This document shows positions 24,320 to 36,290 of a stretch of DNA of 64,000 bases, in pieces. The notes under the pieces were generated by a model. The model worked only from the letters and a program-made list of their open reading frames with translations. It was not told where the DNA came from and ran no database searches. Origin of the DNA: Porites lutea (Eukaryota > Cnidaria > Anthozoa > Scleractinia > Poritidae); assembly GCF_958299795.1 (NCBI RefSeq), contig NC_133202.1:22667873-22731872 (forward strand), in the 5' to 3' direction. Made by a program: the position numbers and the translations under genes. Numbering within the stretch: position 1 is the stretch's first letter; every line of letters starts with the position of its first letter.

Positions 24320-25082
24320 AATCTATAATTATAATTATTATTACCGATATAATTAATACACAAAAAAATCCATGACTTCAAGATTCTGCAAGGAAAACAT
24401 GGTATTGTTTTGTGTGCTCTTGAGTACCTTTTGGTTTGCAATGGAGTGGTTGTACGTTTGACTTGGTGTATTGTAAACTAAACACAAGTTATTGTTTGTC
24501 AATTTTAAGGCTCCAAATTGAAGCTCTTCATTTTAATGAAAATGCTAACAAGCCACAGAGATTGATCAAGGAAGGAGAAAAGGCAGGAGATGGGCAGTGG
24601 CTAGTATGCTACCCTAAGTACAAGAAAGGAGGGGCAGTAGCGAAGGAAATCAAAGAAGCCTGCACATATGGTAATAAACTGATGCACTAGCAATTTAGCA
24701 TTAGGTATTTGGGCACATAGAACAATTGGATGATCTGGTTTAGTGACCACAAAACAATAGCTTCCCCGTGCCCAATTACCAATGCCAAAAGGGAAGTTTA
24801 GTTAAATCAGATATGACAAATTGAGTTTACCTTTTGACCCCTGCATCATCTGATGAAATCCAATGGTACTACCATCTAAATGAAATGACTCTTCTTGGCT
24901 GAACTTTTGATTAGCACAAGTTAGTTCTCCAGATTATAAAAATTGACTTTTTGATATTTAAGCGAAATTTTACCATGACCACTTCAAGGTTACATTGTAA
25001 ATAACAAGAAGGACAACAATGCATTAGAAGGTCTTCAACATCACTAATATATTAGCTATGTCTACCTTACATGTTATTTTTC

Positions 25083-25107
25083 ACACACACACACACACAC
25101 ACACACC
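25083..25107. repeat. (CA)n microsatellite
   Basis: About 12 uninterrupted CA units in the last intron of the THAP gene. A shorter run lies near 25900. Confidence 0.9.
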
Positions 25108-25376
25108 TGCTCTTAAAACCGTAGGCTACACTATCCAGCACAGTATAAACACAGTTGAAGTGACAAGTGGTTCTCACTTTCTTAGCAGGTTACATCATGA
25201 GACTTTTTGAAGAGCTGCTGCAATTAAGGAGACAATTTCCCTCTTACAGTGCTGCAGAAAGAGAATTTAGACCAATGCTGCAGGCCATTCCCAGGCCCCT
25301 CACTAGCCAGCGTGAAAGACAGGAAAAGGAGGCTGTCATTGCACAGCAAAAATCAAGATTTGACAGAATAGGCTAG

Positions 25377-26497
25377 CTTTCTTTGCAATGCAGCGGAATT
25401 GAGAATCTTATTTTCAACTGATGTGTTGTTCCATATCCCATGGACAGCTTCTTTGATGTATTTACTGTAACTCCCTCCTTGAAAAAGTTTGGCTTCATAC
25501 GTTCCATAAATAGCGCCCTTTAATACCACTCTCTACTCCTCTAAGAGAACACAAAAAACTCTCGTGGGGAAGGCAGCAAAATAGCCTTAAATGGTCCCAG
25601 GTTGACTCAGCTGAAAGACTGCTAGTTTGCTAAGCAGGTTTGAACCCTGGTTAGATGACCAACTTCGGTCTTTAAAATTCTGGCAAGTTCATACTCGCTG
25701 TGGAGTTTCAAATAGCCACCAGTGAGGGAAGGGAGGAATCAATAATTTCTGGAACCACGCCATTCAGTTTCAAATGTGTTACACATAAAAAAATAGTAAT
25801 CCTTCTCTTAAAGAAATACCATACTGATTATGTTGATCATAAGGCTACCTGAGCTGACCGTAATTCATTGCTGGTTTATAGCTCAATACACATGCATCAC
25901 ACACACACACATTACCTATGAACTACATTGCAAGTTGTAAACATGTTCTATTTAACAAAGGTAAGTACACAAGTGTAAAAGGGGGAAGCTCTTCACTATC
26001 TATGATAGATCTACAATTAAGTGTAATAGTTTTTACATGTAAAATGTAACATTAATCTTCAAGTGTTAAACTTAAACGTGTAACATTAACGTTCCTGAAA
26101 CAGACTCTCTATACTCTTTCGAAAAGAACGTATACATGCATGGCTGATAAAATAATTCAGCGAAAATCTGAACTGGAGCTAATGACAATGTTATAGGAGG
26201 ATGATTATTCATTCACCTCACAAAGAAGACTAAAGGAATGTTATTCAGTAGCCACAGAAGCTAGATTTCTGGACTCTTTACCAGAGGCCTTCCAAGCCCA
26301 TATAATCGAGATGTTGTCATATTATCTTGTGCATGGTTCCAGAGAATATCAATACAACCTACCACAAAAGGTTCCTCAAAATTCTGAGGAGGGAGGGAGA
26401 AGACCTTAAGGGAAGAGAGGTTTTCCAAAAAAAATCCCCTTTCATTAAGGATAGCATCCAGAATTTTTGGGAAGTTAACAATATACAACATTGACAG
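25377..26497. other. Intergenic between two convergent genes
   Basis: No gene is supported. At about 25605-25665 a GACTCAGCTGAAAGACTGC stretch and GGTTTGAACCCTGGT resemble degenerate tRNA A and B boxes, so an old tRNA-derived SINE may be present. Confidence 0.35.
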
Positions 26498-29400
26498 TTA
26501 ATGAGCATATTCAAAGCCCTTATAGTTTCCACCTTCACTTGGAAAACTCTCTCTTATTTGTTTCATCACACATGATGGGACTGGGATTCTGATTTTCCTA
26601 CCCAGCTTCTTGTGAATCCAATGTGTATTGCCTGTAGGCAACATATCTGTAGGTACTAACAAGGAAAGACAGAAGAAGTCATCCCAATGCAATGCAGAAA
26701 TAAATTAAAAGCAAGCTACTGCAATTGAAAATTAATTATGATACGTAAAGACCACAAAGGCAGGGAGTATTACATCTTGGGAAGAGTTGTACTTGGGTGA
26801 TGTCATTACTGGGCTGCCAGGCAAGCCCAGTCATAAAATGGGTTTTAGGTCGTCAGTGTCAAAAAACGGTCATCCGGGGGAGGGAAAACACGAGGGTCTG
26901 GTACGTAGAAACGATGTTCTCACAAATGGTTTCATAGGATTTTCTCTTGCATGAACCCTTACACGGATACTTTTTGTACCTTGTCTGCGCTCCCCCTGAA
27001 AAACCCATAAGGCGTTGCGAACCTGAAGAAGGCTATTTGCGTTGTTCGAAGCGATTCGACCGTGGGAGTCACTCTATAATTTTTTTATTGTTCGAGTTTA
27101 AGTCAGTTAGATGATGTTGGCGCTAGGAAACTCAGAGAAATGGTCGCGTTGCATTCAAACCGACACGCCGTTCACGGTAGGTTCACACTAAAAGACTGAA
27201 AAGATGACTGTGTGCGTCAGGTTTGGAACGCCGTGGCCGCTTCGTGAACTATCGATCGATGTAGTACATGAGCAATTAAGAAGCACAATTTATGAGCAAA
27301 GTATTTCACCAGTTGACGACACTATGGCTGAAGACTTGATTGTAAGCCGTCATAGTCAGTGGAGCAAACAACTCAGTTGCCGATGAATGGCAGATGAAAT
27401 CCTGATGTGACGCACTTCCATGAACGAGGGACGTGACAACTTTGCCATGTTAGCAGACTAGCTTTTCCTTTAAATATTTCCTTCTATTAAATGCAACACA
27501 CGCCACTTTGGAGGTCTAAATTTCGGATACTGAGGATAAAGAAGACACGGACAAAAATAGGAACTCTGAGAATTTCGCAAACAAGTTTAAAGCTTCTACG
27601 GGACATCCCATCCGGGAGTTTCACAGAGAGTGACTTGAGGAAAGTAGGAGCTATTACTGACAAGGTTTGGTGACTGAATAGAGCATACAAGTGTAGCCCA
27701 CGTCGAGGTTTCAGGGGGTTTGCTTTTGTTTGTATCTGTATCTTGCTAAGCTTTTATCATTAAATTTGTACAAGATCTTGTGATCACAATTCTGTGTTTT
27801 CGCCCATTCAGCAAGCACGCCATATTGATGTCAGCATTAGCGAGTTTCAGAAACATGCCTTTGAAAATTTTCAGCTCTCGTGATGTTTCTTGATATTTCT
27901 TTTACCATTTTATGGAGATGTAAACTGAAGTCACCGCACAATGGAAACTTAAAAAAGCGTATAATCCATTTTTATCGATCGTTTCATCTATTTACATTGT
28001 TTGAAGTGCGTGCTGGTGAATGCAACATGCGAGCGAGAAATCTTTAAACTTTTTTAGGTCTCAAAATGCAAAGGATTTTATTCCTTTAAGTTGGAGAAAA
28101 ATACCATGAGGAAAATCTTAAAACTGAATATCTTTCATCTTGTGGAAAAAAAAAAATGCGTTTTCATGTAGACTGTGGACCGCAAATTAGGATCGCACTT
28201 TTCACAAACATGCGAATTCTGAAGTTCAGAACCCAACCGACGATTGCGTTTTTCGCTACTGTCAGTCATCTTAACGGACCTCTTAGGAAACAAAACTTTA
28301 CTTCACGGGTTCAAAAGGTCATGGTTTGTGATTTGTGGATTTCGATCCGTTTTGTGTGTTTCTCTGTTTCAAGGTTCGTTGCTTGTGATCGTAATTATGA
28401 TTGACAGCAGCGATAAACACAATTGTGAAGGTGGCTTTTGAACTTTAGAGTTCGCATGTTTGTGAAAAGCGCAGTAAAGTCTCCGTGCAGTCAGTGAGGC
28501 CCCTGGATCAGGCGGGATCAATGGGCAGTTATCTGTCTGTTTTAGTATACTTCTGGTTTTCATACAATACAATATTTCTGTCTAGTGTAAATTAGCTCAG
28601 TCTGTCGCATTTTATGCTCGTAGAAGGACAACAATTTTTGGAATTTCCGGTTACGTCAAACTAGTCACGTTATACTGTCACGCTATATTTTGGGGCACAG
28701 AGGGATCGGGGGAGGGGTGCGTGGAAATAATGCAAATTGTTTCCTGTTTAGAATTAATGGCTAACTTGTTTATTTTTTTTTCATAATGGTGGAATTTAAA
28801 AGTTATTATACAGCCCCCACTTAAAAATGGTACTCTTTTTTTTTTTGGTTACGAAAGTCTTTCAAAAGGGTACAATGTTCTGAATGAGTTTATGTTTCAG
28901 TCTCACATGAGATTCAGTTGCATGCAATGGTTGCCGACAAGGTTTTATGGTAGCCTGAGTGTGTATACCCGCCCCCTCCCCTCAGAACAAATAGCCCCTT
29001 TGCAGCCCAGTTAAAAATCGCCTTTCGGCGATTCTTGTTATACATGTACTTAGCAGCAGCCTGCAAATGAAAACCAACATCCTTCTGACAGTAAAATGAC
29101 TTATCTATTCTTCAGACAAGACCTAACTCCCACGGTATCCACACTTAGATCATACTAACTTAAAAATACTGATCTTTTACGCAGTAAATCCCCAGATGGC
29201 TTGGATGTTTAGTACATGTAGAAGTCACAAATAAATACAGATTGGTGTTTTCAAAGCAAAATTATAACAATGTGATGCATACATACTCATTCAGAGGCTC
29301 ATCATCTATTTGGCCTTCATTTTCTAAATACTGATTAAATGCTGTTTCAATAACAGCTGGATTCGTGCACACAACATTGAAATTCTCGTTATCAGTTACA

Positions 29401-29909
29401 CATGACATGGCAGGTGGTATCTTATCGCAGGACTTGGCGTTTTCACGGCAGCAAGTGCTCTCCCGCCCAGTGTGCATGGGTACACAGTTTCCACAAATAC
29501 ACCTATATTAAGAGTTTAAGATTGTTCACGACAAAATTGTATCAAAACAGTAAAATTTCCAGCATTTTGATGTAACAATTCAAAACTCAGCATAAACATG
29601 AGTCAGTCCGAACATCGAATATAAAAAACTCTGCCCATTCACGCATTGCATAGTGAAAAGTGTTTCGACAAAGACAATAAATGGACAACGGAAAACAAGA
29701 AACCTTTCTGGAGTTAAATTCAACAGTATTTACAGTATTTATTGCCAACTTTCCAGAAACAACAGAGGGAATGAACGAAATGCTCACCATTCCACGTGAC
29801 CAATTCGGTCCTCGTTGACATCGTCCAGGAATACATCGCTTGAGTCATCCGAAGCAGAAGATTCTTCTTCTGAAATAGTTGGCTCAAACTGGTACGGCTC
29901 AACTTCCAT
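26498..29909 (-). pseudogene. P2X7-receptor C-terminus-like protein, 3 exons, one frameshift
   Basis: Exon 1 (29909-29788) encodes an acidic leader, MEVEPYQFEPTISEEESSAS ... RIGHVEW. Exon 2 (29502-29287) gives CICGNCVPMHTGRESTCCRE and CVTDNENFNVVCTNPAVIET, the Cys-rich zinc-binding block of the domain shared with the P2X7 intracellular tail. Exon 3 (26646-26498) gives EYVAYRQYT, then in a shifted frame WIHKKLGRKIRIPVPSCVMK and GNYKGFEYAH with a stop. Phases 2-2 match at both junctions. The two frames of exon 3 meet near TACACATTGG at about 26620, where one surplus base (or two missing) breaks the protein. This is either a young pseudogene or a sequence error. Stand-alone genes of this type without a channel domain are numerous in corals. 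Function is unknown; DNA- or nucleotide-related roles are speculation. Confidence 0.75.
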
Positions 29910-30026
29910 GTTTAAAGTTAAAAAATGGTTAAACCAGGGCAAAAGCGACAAAAAATGGGAACAAGAACAAAACACAATGAAGACAACACGCAGCAAAAAG
30001 ATGATGGCTGCTCGGACCAACATTGA

Positions 30027-31642
30027 TATGGTAGGCGGAATGGTGCAAAATTCAACGAATCAAAATCACTACCAACATCAACAACCAATCTGCAGTTCAA
30101 CATTTTTTTTCTACATCAACAATAAAACCCGTCCAACTTCAACGATTAATATAATAATCAACCATCGAAATATGCCTAATTCAACAACTAGAGAAAATCA
30201 ACATCAACAAAAATTCCTCTTTTCTTCAACGACAATTTGCCTCACAACCAACATCGGACATCAACTTCAACAACAAAACACGTTCAACAATTTGGGGACG
30301 AACGACTGGCTATGGTCGAGGGAGGTTGGGACCCAGGAATTCTAATCATGGGGCTTGCTGGGAAATAGATGCAACCAAATGCAAAGTGTCGGGTGGAACT
30401 TCTTTTTTACAGATTTGGAACAGTTAGTCTTAGTTTATGAGCAATTGTAGCCTGGGGTATCAGGTGTTTCTGGAGGAAAGGAGGAAAGATGGAAGCGAAA
30501 AAGGGAGAGAGCTGAAGGAGCGAAAAGCCAGACACAGATGCTTTTACTGGAGCCTTCTACCCCCATACAGCTTGATTCGATACCATCCAATCAAAATCAC
30601 TTCCGGTCATTGAAAGCTCACCTAAAATAAATCTCACCTTACTGTCCGGTCGACCTCCGGTGCTTGTGTTGCTACGATTTCGCTTTCTTCTGAAACCTCC
30701 AATGAGGTCGAATACTTGCAATGGAAAACCTGCCGTTTTTGAGGAGTTATAACATGTTTTAGGAATTGTGCTAGTGTAAGATCGTCAACACTCTGTTTGT
30801 AAATAAATGTGTGCCCGGAAAATTGTAAATTGCTTTTGTTTACACAGTTACAACAGGCGCTCATTCATAAGCAGGTTCCTGAGAGGCTGGCAGCTAAATA
30901 GCTGATGTAGATCAGGCCGAGAATCGTCCGAAGGAAAATCTATTTTTAATACATGGCAACCTCGCTCTAATTTTATTTATAGTATAAACAACACCCGACT
31001 TTTAACGGCAGGATGTTATAAATCAGATCTTAGACATCTGAAGCACTTATATCGTCTTCTTTGTCCCGGTGTTGTGAAATCAATACTCGTAGAAGCCGGG
31101 TATATGAGGCTTTTCCATACTCCGAGAACATCTTTCCTTTTAACTACGAGCTTTGAAAACACAATTCTTGCTCGGGTTTATTTTTATTCCAGGAAAGAAC
31201 TTGACAGCACCCTCTACAGCCTTTTTGAATTCGTCTCTGCGTCTCTGTCTGTAAAAGTACCACAAAGAAGTTCCACCCGACACTTTGCATTTGGTTGCAT
31301 CTATTTCCCAGCAAGCCCCATGATTAGAATTCCTGGGTCCCAACCTCCCTCGACCATAGCCAGTCGTTCGTCCCCAAATTGTTGAACGTGTTTTGTTGTT
31401 AAAGTCGATGTCCGATGTTGGTTGTGAGGCAAATCGTCGTTGAAGAAAAGAGGAATTTTTGTTGATGTTGATTTTCTCTAGTTGTTGAATTAGGCATATT
31501 TCGATGGTTGATTATTATATTAATCGTTGAAGTTGGACGGGTTTTATTGTTGATGTAGAAAAAAAAAGTTGAACTGCAGATTGGTTGTTGATGTTGGTAG
31601 TGATTTTGATTCGTTGAATTTTGCACCATTCCGCCTACCATA
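30027..31642. mobile_element. 1.6-kb foldback element with long inverted arms
   Basis: Arms of about 375 bp (30027-30403 and 31267-31642) are near-perfect inverted copies starting TATGGTAGGCGGAATGGTGC. A perfect 6-bp direct repeat, CATTGA, flanks it at 30021-30026 and 31643-31648. The arms are rich in CAACATCAAC-type words. The central part holds short ORFs: 30864-30634 on the minus strand is Cys-containing without a known domain. A minus-strand frame at 31343-31140 reads GACWEIDATKCKVSGGTSLW then YFYRQRRRDEFKKAVEGAVK, which looks coding-like but is unrecognised. It sits 118 bp upstream of the start of the P2X7-tail-like gene. The superfamily is not determined. Confidence 0.8.
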
Positions 31643-31864
31643 CATTGACGTCACTAGTTTACATTTCCTCCTGTCAATCGCGCGGCCATTTGAGAGACGT
31701 TTTCGTGAAGTCTTCGGAAATGCTCGGATTTTGATCTTTTATCTTTCTATAAAGGCTTGGGAAGAAAAATCTTTACCCAAATCTTACTTAGGATGCTTCT
31801 ATATAGTGTCATTTTGGTTCACTTGACCTTTAAAGTGCGGGGCCGTTGACTACCTTTTCAAATA

Positions 31865-31897
31865 GGGCAGGGAGAGGAGGGGTGGGGGAGGGGGTGG
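31865..31897 (+). other. G-rich tract, possible G-quadruplex
   Basis: Four or more G runs of three to five (GGGCAGGG, then GGGGTGGGGGAGGGGG) lie within 33 bp just downstream of the foldback element. Quadruplex potential is inferred from the run spacing. Confidence 0.5.
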
Positions 31898-32339
31898 AGA
31901 ACTGAGGCTGGAGTCTTGATATAGCCAAATTTCTTTTCTAATTAGAGTTAGGTACAGCAAATTTATTTGCTATATCGGCAAGGCAATTTTGTCTGTGGAG
32001 TGGTCTTTAGATTTAACCGTGAACCCTCGTCAAAAAAGACTCCATTCCGCATCGTTGCATACAGTGCTACATAGCCAGGCTGGTTTGACAATGCAGAAGT
32101 CTGCAACAAATGCCAGTTTTGTAAAGATAAACGTCTTGAGGCTTACTACGTATCAGACATAAAATGGAAACGGACCATTAATACATTTAGATGCTGTTAC
32201 GAGGTCCGCAAGCAGAATATCCGTATGCCAGCAAAGACATATTTCATATGAAAATGTATATTACTTAATTTTATTTATTTAGATATTTTTCAAAAAGTGG
32301 GAGGCCCTGCCCCTCCCCCTGTGCGGGCCCTGTTGTATT
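31898..32339. other. Intergenic, nothing recognised
   Basis: No gene or repeat structure was identified by eye. Confidence 0.4.
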
Positions 32340-32683
32340 CCTGCGACCAAGAACCTGCATTCTCCCAAGTTAGCCTAAACAGGTTCTTATATTTACATAA
32401 ATGGTTACTACCATTTATTTTCTGACGATAAAAATACATTCAACTCATTCCTTGGGCAAAACCTTTTTACCATTATAATTGCAGTTGAAGTAATAAGGCA
32501 CTTGTGTCTCCAAAGAGGATCCCGAAATTTCACTTACTGTATACCGTATATGCCCAAGTGTACAAAATTATTTTTTGTAGATTTTAGAAAATATGAACCT
32601 GTTTCAAATTTTAGGCTAAACAGGTTCTTGTATAGAGGGGGGCTAAATGGCAAATTTTAGCCTAACAGGTTCTTAGTCGTAGG
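32340..32683. repeat. 344-bp inverted-repeat element with AACAGGTTCTT subrepeats
   Basis: The ends are imperfect inverted repeats: CCTGCGACCAAGAACCTG at 32340 and CAGGTTCTTAGTCGTAGG ending 32683. Inside, TTTTAG/GTTAG-CCTAAACAGGTTCTT recurs three times. There is no ORF. Confidence 0.7.
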
Positions 32684-33164
32684 TTTTTGCTGTGGATTAG
32701 AAATGCTCACTTGGAGGTGGTGAAAAGGACAATTTTTGTCAGAGAATGAGTATTCAAGATACATAAAATGTTATGAATGGATAGGTCTATCCGATTTTCT
32801 GGTCAGTACTATTATATATTACATGACTTTTTTTGTTCAGCCGGAAAAGAAGTAATAATATAACGTGATGTAATGTATTGGCGTAACGTACAGAGAACCG
32901 CTTAGCGAAGTAAGGAACACAAAAGTAGCAAATTTACTTTTTGTAATCCTGCGACTAATCTCGTAACATCGCGGGTGCAATTTAAGTGAAATCCTAATAC
33001 TTTAATTGCCTTCCGTGACTCGTGTAAATTGACTTTTCTGTTGTATCGATTAACAGCTCAAGAGACTCAAGTACCTTTTAAAGTAAACTTATTAGGTTAA
33101 TTGATTGCTGCTTATGGTTTAATTTTCACGATTTTTGCCAACATCCTTGTTTGGATGTTTTTTA

Positions 33165-33645
33165 GTTTGCGTTCGATTGGGAAATCGGGATTTGGATTTT
33201 GAAATCTGGATCTCGGATTTTGCTATCGAACGCGAAATCCGAAACGAATGTCACTTCCGAGAAATCAATCCCCAGGGTGGATTGCAATGAAGAAATCCGA
33301 ATCCGGATTGCATGGATTTCCTTTTTACTGTTCGATTGGGAAACCCGAAAAAGGATTTGCAAAACTATTCTCTTGAACAGTGGTCTTCTTTTTGCTAATT
33401 ATCCGTGCATGAGCAAGACCGCTGTTCTTAAGAATAGTTTTTCAAATCCTTTTTCGGATTTTGGAAAAAAAAAACAAAAAACAAAAACAAAAAACAAAAC
33501 AAAAAAAAAAAAAAAACGGAAAGAAAGGTAATCTAAGGAGAGATATCTCAGCTTTGAAACCCGTTTTCGGATGTTGCGTTCGATTGCAAAATCTGAAATC
33601 AGGATTTTTAAACCTAAATCCAGATTTCCTAATCATTCAAAGCAC
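33165..33645. repeat. AATCCG-rich composite repeat with internal hairpin
   Basis: GCGTTCGATTGGG/GCGTTCGATTGC occurs near both ends (33170 and 33574), with TTCGATTGGGAA again at 33332. Internally, 33346-33375 (AAAAAGGATTTGCAAAACTA) and 33433-33462 form an inverted pair. An A-rich tract (33465-33520) separates it from further AATCTGAAATC words. The ORFs here are low-complexity artefacts. Confidence 0.6.
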
Positions 33646-34194
33646 CCTAGATATAGTTGTTTAGTTTTCTGGAATTCGCGGCATTGGGGCTAATAAACGA
33701 GAGTACAGAAATTTTGAGTTCAAAATCGGACCTGAAGAACTAACCTTATATGTTTCATGATTGACTAAAACAAAACAACATAGGAAATATCAAGGATTTT
33801 TCAACGCACACCAACTTAAGGACCTAAGTGACAATACCGTTCATTAAATCTCAAGGATATGATACAAGATTTCAGTTCTCCAAGCAAGTCAACCATTTAT
33901 TTATTCACGTATCGTTATAGATCTGATCGTTATGCCGATAGTTTTCAATGCTCAGCGGGAACGGGAAACACTTGCCATAACTAGACAAACGTGTGTCTCG
34001 CGAACTCTCGCGAAACTCGGTGTGTCATGCATTCAACTATGCCGGACGGGATTAGGAAGCAACTGCCCTAAAATCTTTATTAGTTGGCAGACAATCATCA
34101 CCGCTTAAAGCGCTATTCAAGCTACAATCATCAGCGAGATTTAATAACTAGAAAACTATATGCTCCTCTTGACGTATCCTCACTTAGCTGGCCT

Positions 34195-34925
34195 CGCTTA
34201 GGCCTAAGCCAAACTTTGAACTTTTCATGAGACAAAACCAAACCCTAACTTTCCATGAACTTTCTAGGCCTCAGGGTAAACGTCGAACTTTTCGTGAGAC
34301 TAACCAAAGTTAGGGAAGGGTTACGTTTATGAACAGTTCGACGTCTGGCTCATTTAAGTTCGTCTGAATGAGTTTGGAGCGTCCAAAACGTTCTGTCTGT
34401 CTGAAGATCGTCTCCTGGACACTCGATCTTCACATGCGTAGAACTTACCTGACAAAATCAAAATTTGTATGATAATATATATTTAGTAACCTCGTTCGCG
34501 GGGAAATTTATTACTGATTTGATTCAGTTGATTAGTTCGAAGCGTCCTGAGTTCGACGTCTGACCCAAAAGTTAGGCGACAGTGGAAATCAACCCTAAGG
34601 CCTAGGCCGAACGTCGAACTTATCACGAGCTGAACCAACTTTAAGGTGTTAAGTTCATGAAAAGTTCGACGTCTGGCTCAGTTAAGTTCCTCTGAATGAG
34701 TTTGGATCGTCCAACACGTTCTATCCATCTGCCTCAGACGGATAGAACGCCTGAAGATCGTCTTCGGGACAAACGTCGATCTTCATAGTACATTTTGGTC
34801 TGATTCAGTTGAATGGTTCAGCGTGTCCTAAGTTCGACGTCTGACTCAACAGACAATCTTAACTCATTTTAGGTCGACCCAAATTAGAGTTTAGTTCGTC
34901 TTATGAAAAGTTCGACATAACTGGA
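34195..34925. repeat. Tandem/dispersed GTTCGACGT repeat cluster
   Basis: At least three diverged units carry AAAAGTTCGACGTCTGGCTC or AACGTCGAACTT and GAATGAGTTTGGA followed by CGTCCAA, ACGTTCT and CTGAAGATCGTCT. They start near 34200, 34590 and 34790. One unit contains an internal hairpin (CAGACGGATAGAACG with GTTCTATCCATCTG). No coding frame was found. Confidence 0.6.
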
Positions 34926-35610
34926 TAATTATAGTTTTGGAATTCAATTGATGCGAAAACAAGTTTTACCCCCTCCCCCCTCCCCCCAAAACAAAACAAA
35001 AACAAAACAAAGAGTGTTGCATTGCCCACTGTCAAATCTAAAATTGTACGGTGGAACCTCAAGGTTCATAATTACCCCGACTCAAGAAAACCTTTCTACA
35101 TTTCCCGCGAACCGCGAACGTCGAGAAGTCACGTGAATTGTGCCTTGCCGTCAGGTTTGCGCTCTGGAGGTAACTGGTGTACAGCAAGGTTTTTTTACAC
35201 CCTAAAACATCACAATCCGATCATTATCCCCAAGTGGCATACTGCTCGTAAGCATGTGATTGGAAAGTCAGAGATCTTGAATATAATATTATCGTGCGGG
35301 AGGGTATTCATTGCAGTTCAAAATTGGATGGCGAGGAGTTCTCGAACTAGCGGGCTTATTCGCCTCAGAACGAGAACCTTTGAAACTAAAAACTGCCAGG
35401 CGGTTTCTGCAGATGCTGTGTTTTCTTTTCTTAATATTTTTGTCGAAAATGAACGGACAAATGCAGAGTAAGTTGGATAAATAGAATATATTTAATTTCA
35501 ACGTGCATGAAGCAGAAAGTTGGTTGTATTAACGCGCTAACTGTCTTCGCCGTCGTTGTCCGATTACTCATTTTCTTTCAACAATGCTTTTGGGCAAGAA
35601 CAACGTTTCA

Positions 35611-36029
35611 GTTAAGAGGTAGTTTGTCAGCTCTCTTCCGCTATATGTGCGTTTACGTTCACAAATGTGTTAGCCTATCATTTTAGCATTAAATTTGACC
35701 AACATTTTGTGGAGCGATTTCTACGGTCACGATTGCCTTCAAACTTGCAGACATAAAACTAGAGAGCTCTGAGGCTTATTTGCTGAAGTTAGGGGAAATT
35801 CTGTCGTGGGATTTCGAAGTTATTTTCATTTTTCGTAAAAATGAGGTTTTAAATATATGCCGATATCTCAAAAGTTTTTATACCTAGAAAAAAATAAATA
35901 ACATTTTCGAAAAGTTCCATCATCATTTATTAAGGATGCAAAAAATCGTAGAAATCGGTTGAATCTTTCATTCTGAAAAACATGAATCAAAAACATAACC
36001 AACGCGCATATAGGAACGGGCCACCTTAA
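35611..36029. mobile_element. Possible TTAA-flanked MITE
   Basis: GTTAAGAGGTAG with CGCTATATGTGCGTTTACG at the left is mirrored imperfectly by CGCGCATATAGGAACGGGCC then ACCTTAAC at the right. Both ends carry TTAA. The left arm is more diverged, so the call is tentative. A third TTAA element in the window would fit piggyBac/Kolobok-type mobilisation. Confidence 0.45.
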
Positions 36030-36039
36030 CCCCGGCCAA

Positions 36040-36290
36040 CACTACCGACACAAATAAGGCACTAAAAAGGAAAAAGAATCGGGGCAATTATGTCCTCGAT
36101 TAGCCTGGAACACTTAGCCTTTATGGTGTTTAATAATATTAGTTTATTCGAATCTGAAACCTTTAGTGAGGTATCTATGTAGCTTACGTACAAGGATAGT
36201 TATTAACTTTTAGGCTAATCTAGCAGACAACATTCTTACTTATAGTCACCCCTAACATACTGAACTTGCCATTCCATTTACAGCTTGGCT
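36040..36290. repeat. Diverged duplicate of 17750-17990
   Basis: See the partner entry for the shared ordered words. This copy abuts the right end of the possible TTAA element at 36029. Confidence 0.5.

Larger units (their letters stand above)
18728..25376 (+). pseudogene. THAP-domain DDE transposase gene (Kolobok-like), ten exons
   Basis: Exons by phase-matched GT-AG junctions: 18728-19080, 20695-20994, 21101-21173, 21412-21589, 21701-22298, 23019-23205, 23533-23778, 24039-24210, 24510-24670, 25189-25376. Exon 1 encodes a C2CH THAP zinc finger (MVFCATTNC, FKFPADPKIREEW, HSRLCENHF) and an AVPTIF motif. Exons 5-6 hold the DDE-like core: FGGDGRCDSPGHSAKHGAYH and LVTDRHSGIKKYL, then FDCWHVA. 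The protein ends SRFDRIG and stop. These motifs match THAP-DDE transposases that I recall as Kolobok superfamily; this assignment is from memory. Defects: in-frame stops at 18764 (exon 1), in exon 4, in exon 5 and in exon 7, plus a one-A loss in an A run of exon 1 near 18961. All ten exons and phases survive, so decay is recent. It could be a dead transposase or a lost domesticated gene. Confidence 0.8.

Noticed and set aside
29815-30345. 176-residue plus-strand ORF
   Set aside because: It is antisense to exon 1 of the P2X7-tail-like gene and then runs through CAACATCAAC repeats of the foldback arm.
33199-33664. Lys-rich and Phe-rich ORFs
   Set aside because: They arise from an A-rich tract and AATCCG repeats.
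35022-35471. 149-residue plus-strand ORF
   Set aside because: No domain, signal peptide, splice context or codon regularity. It adjoins repeat sequence.
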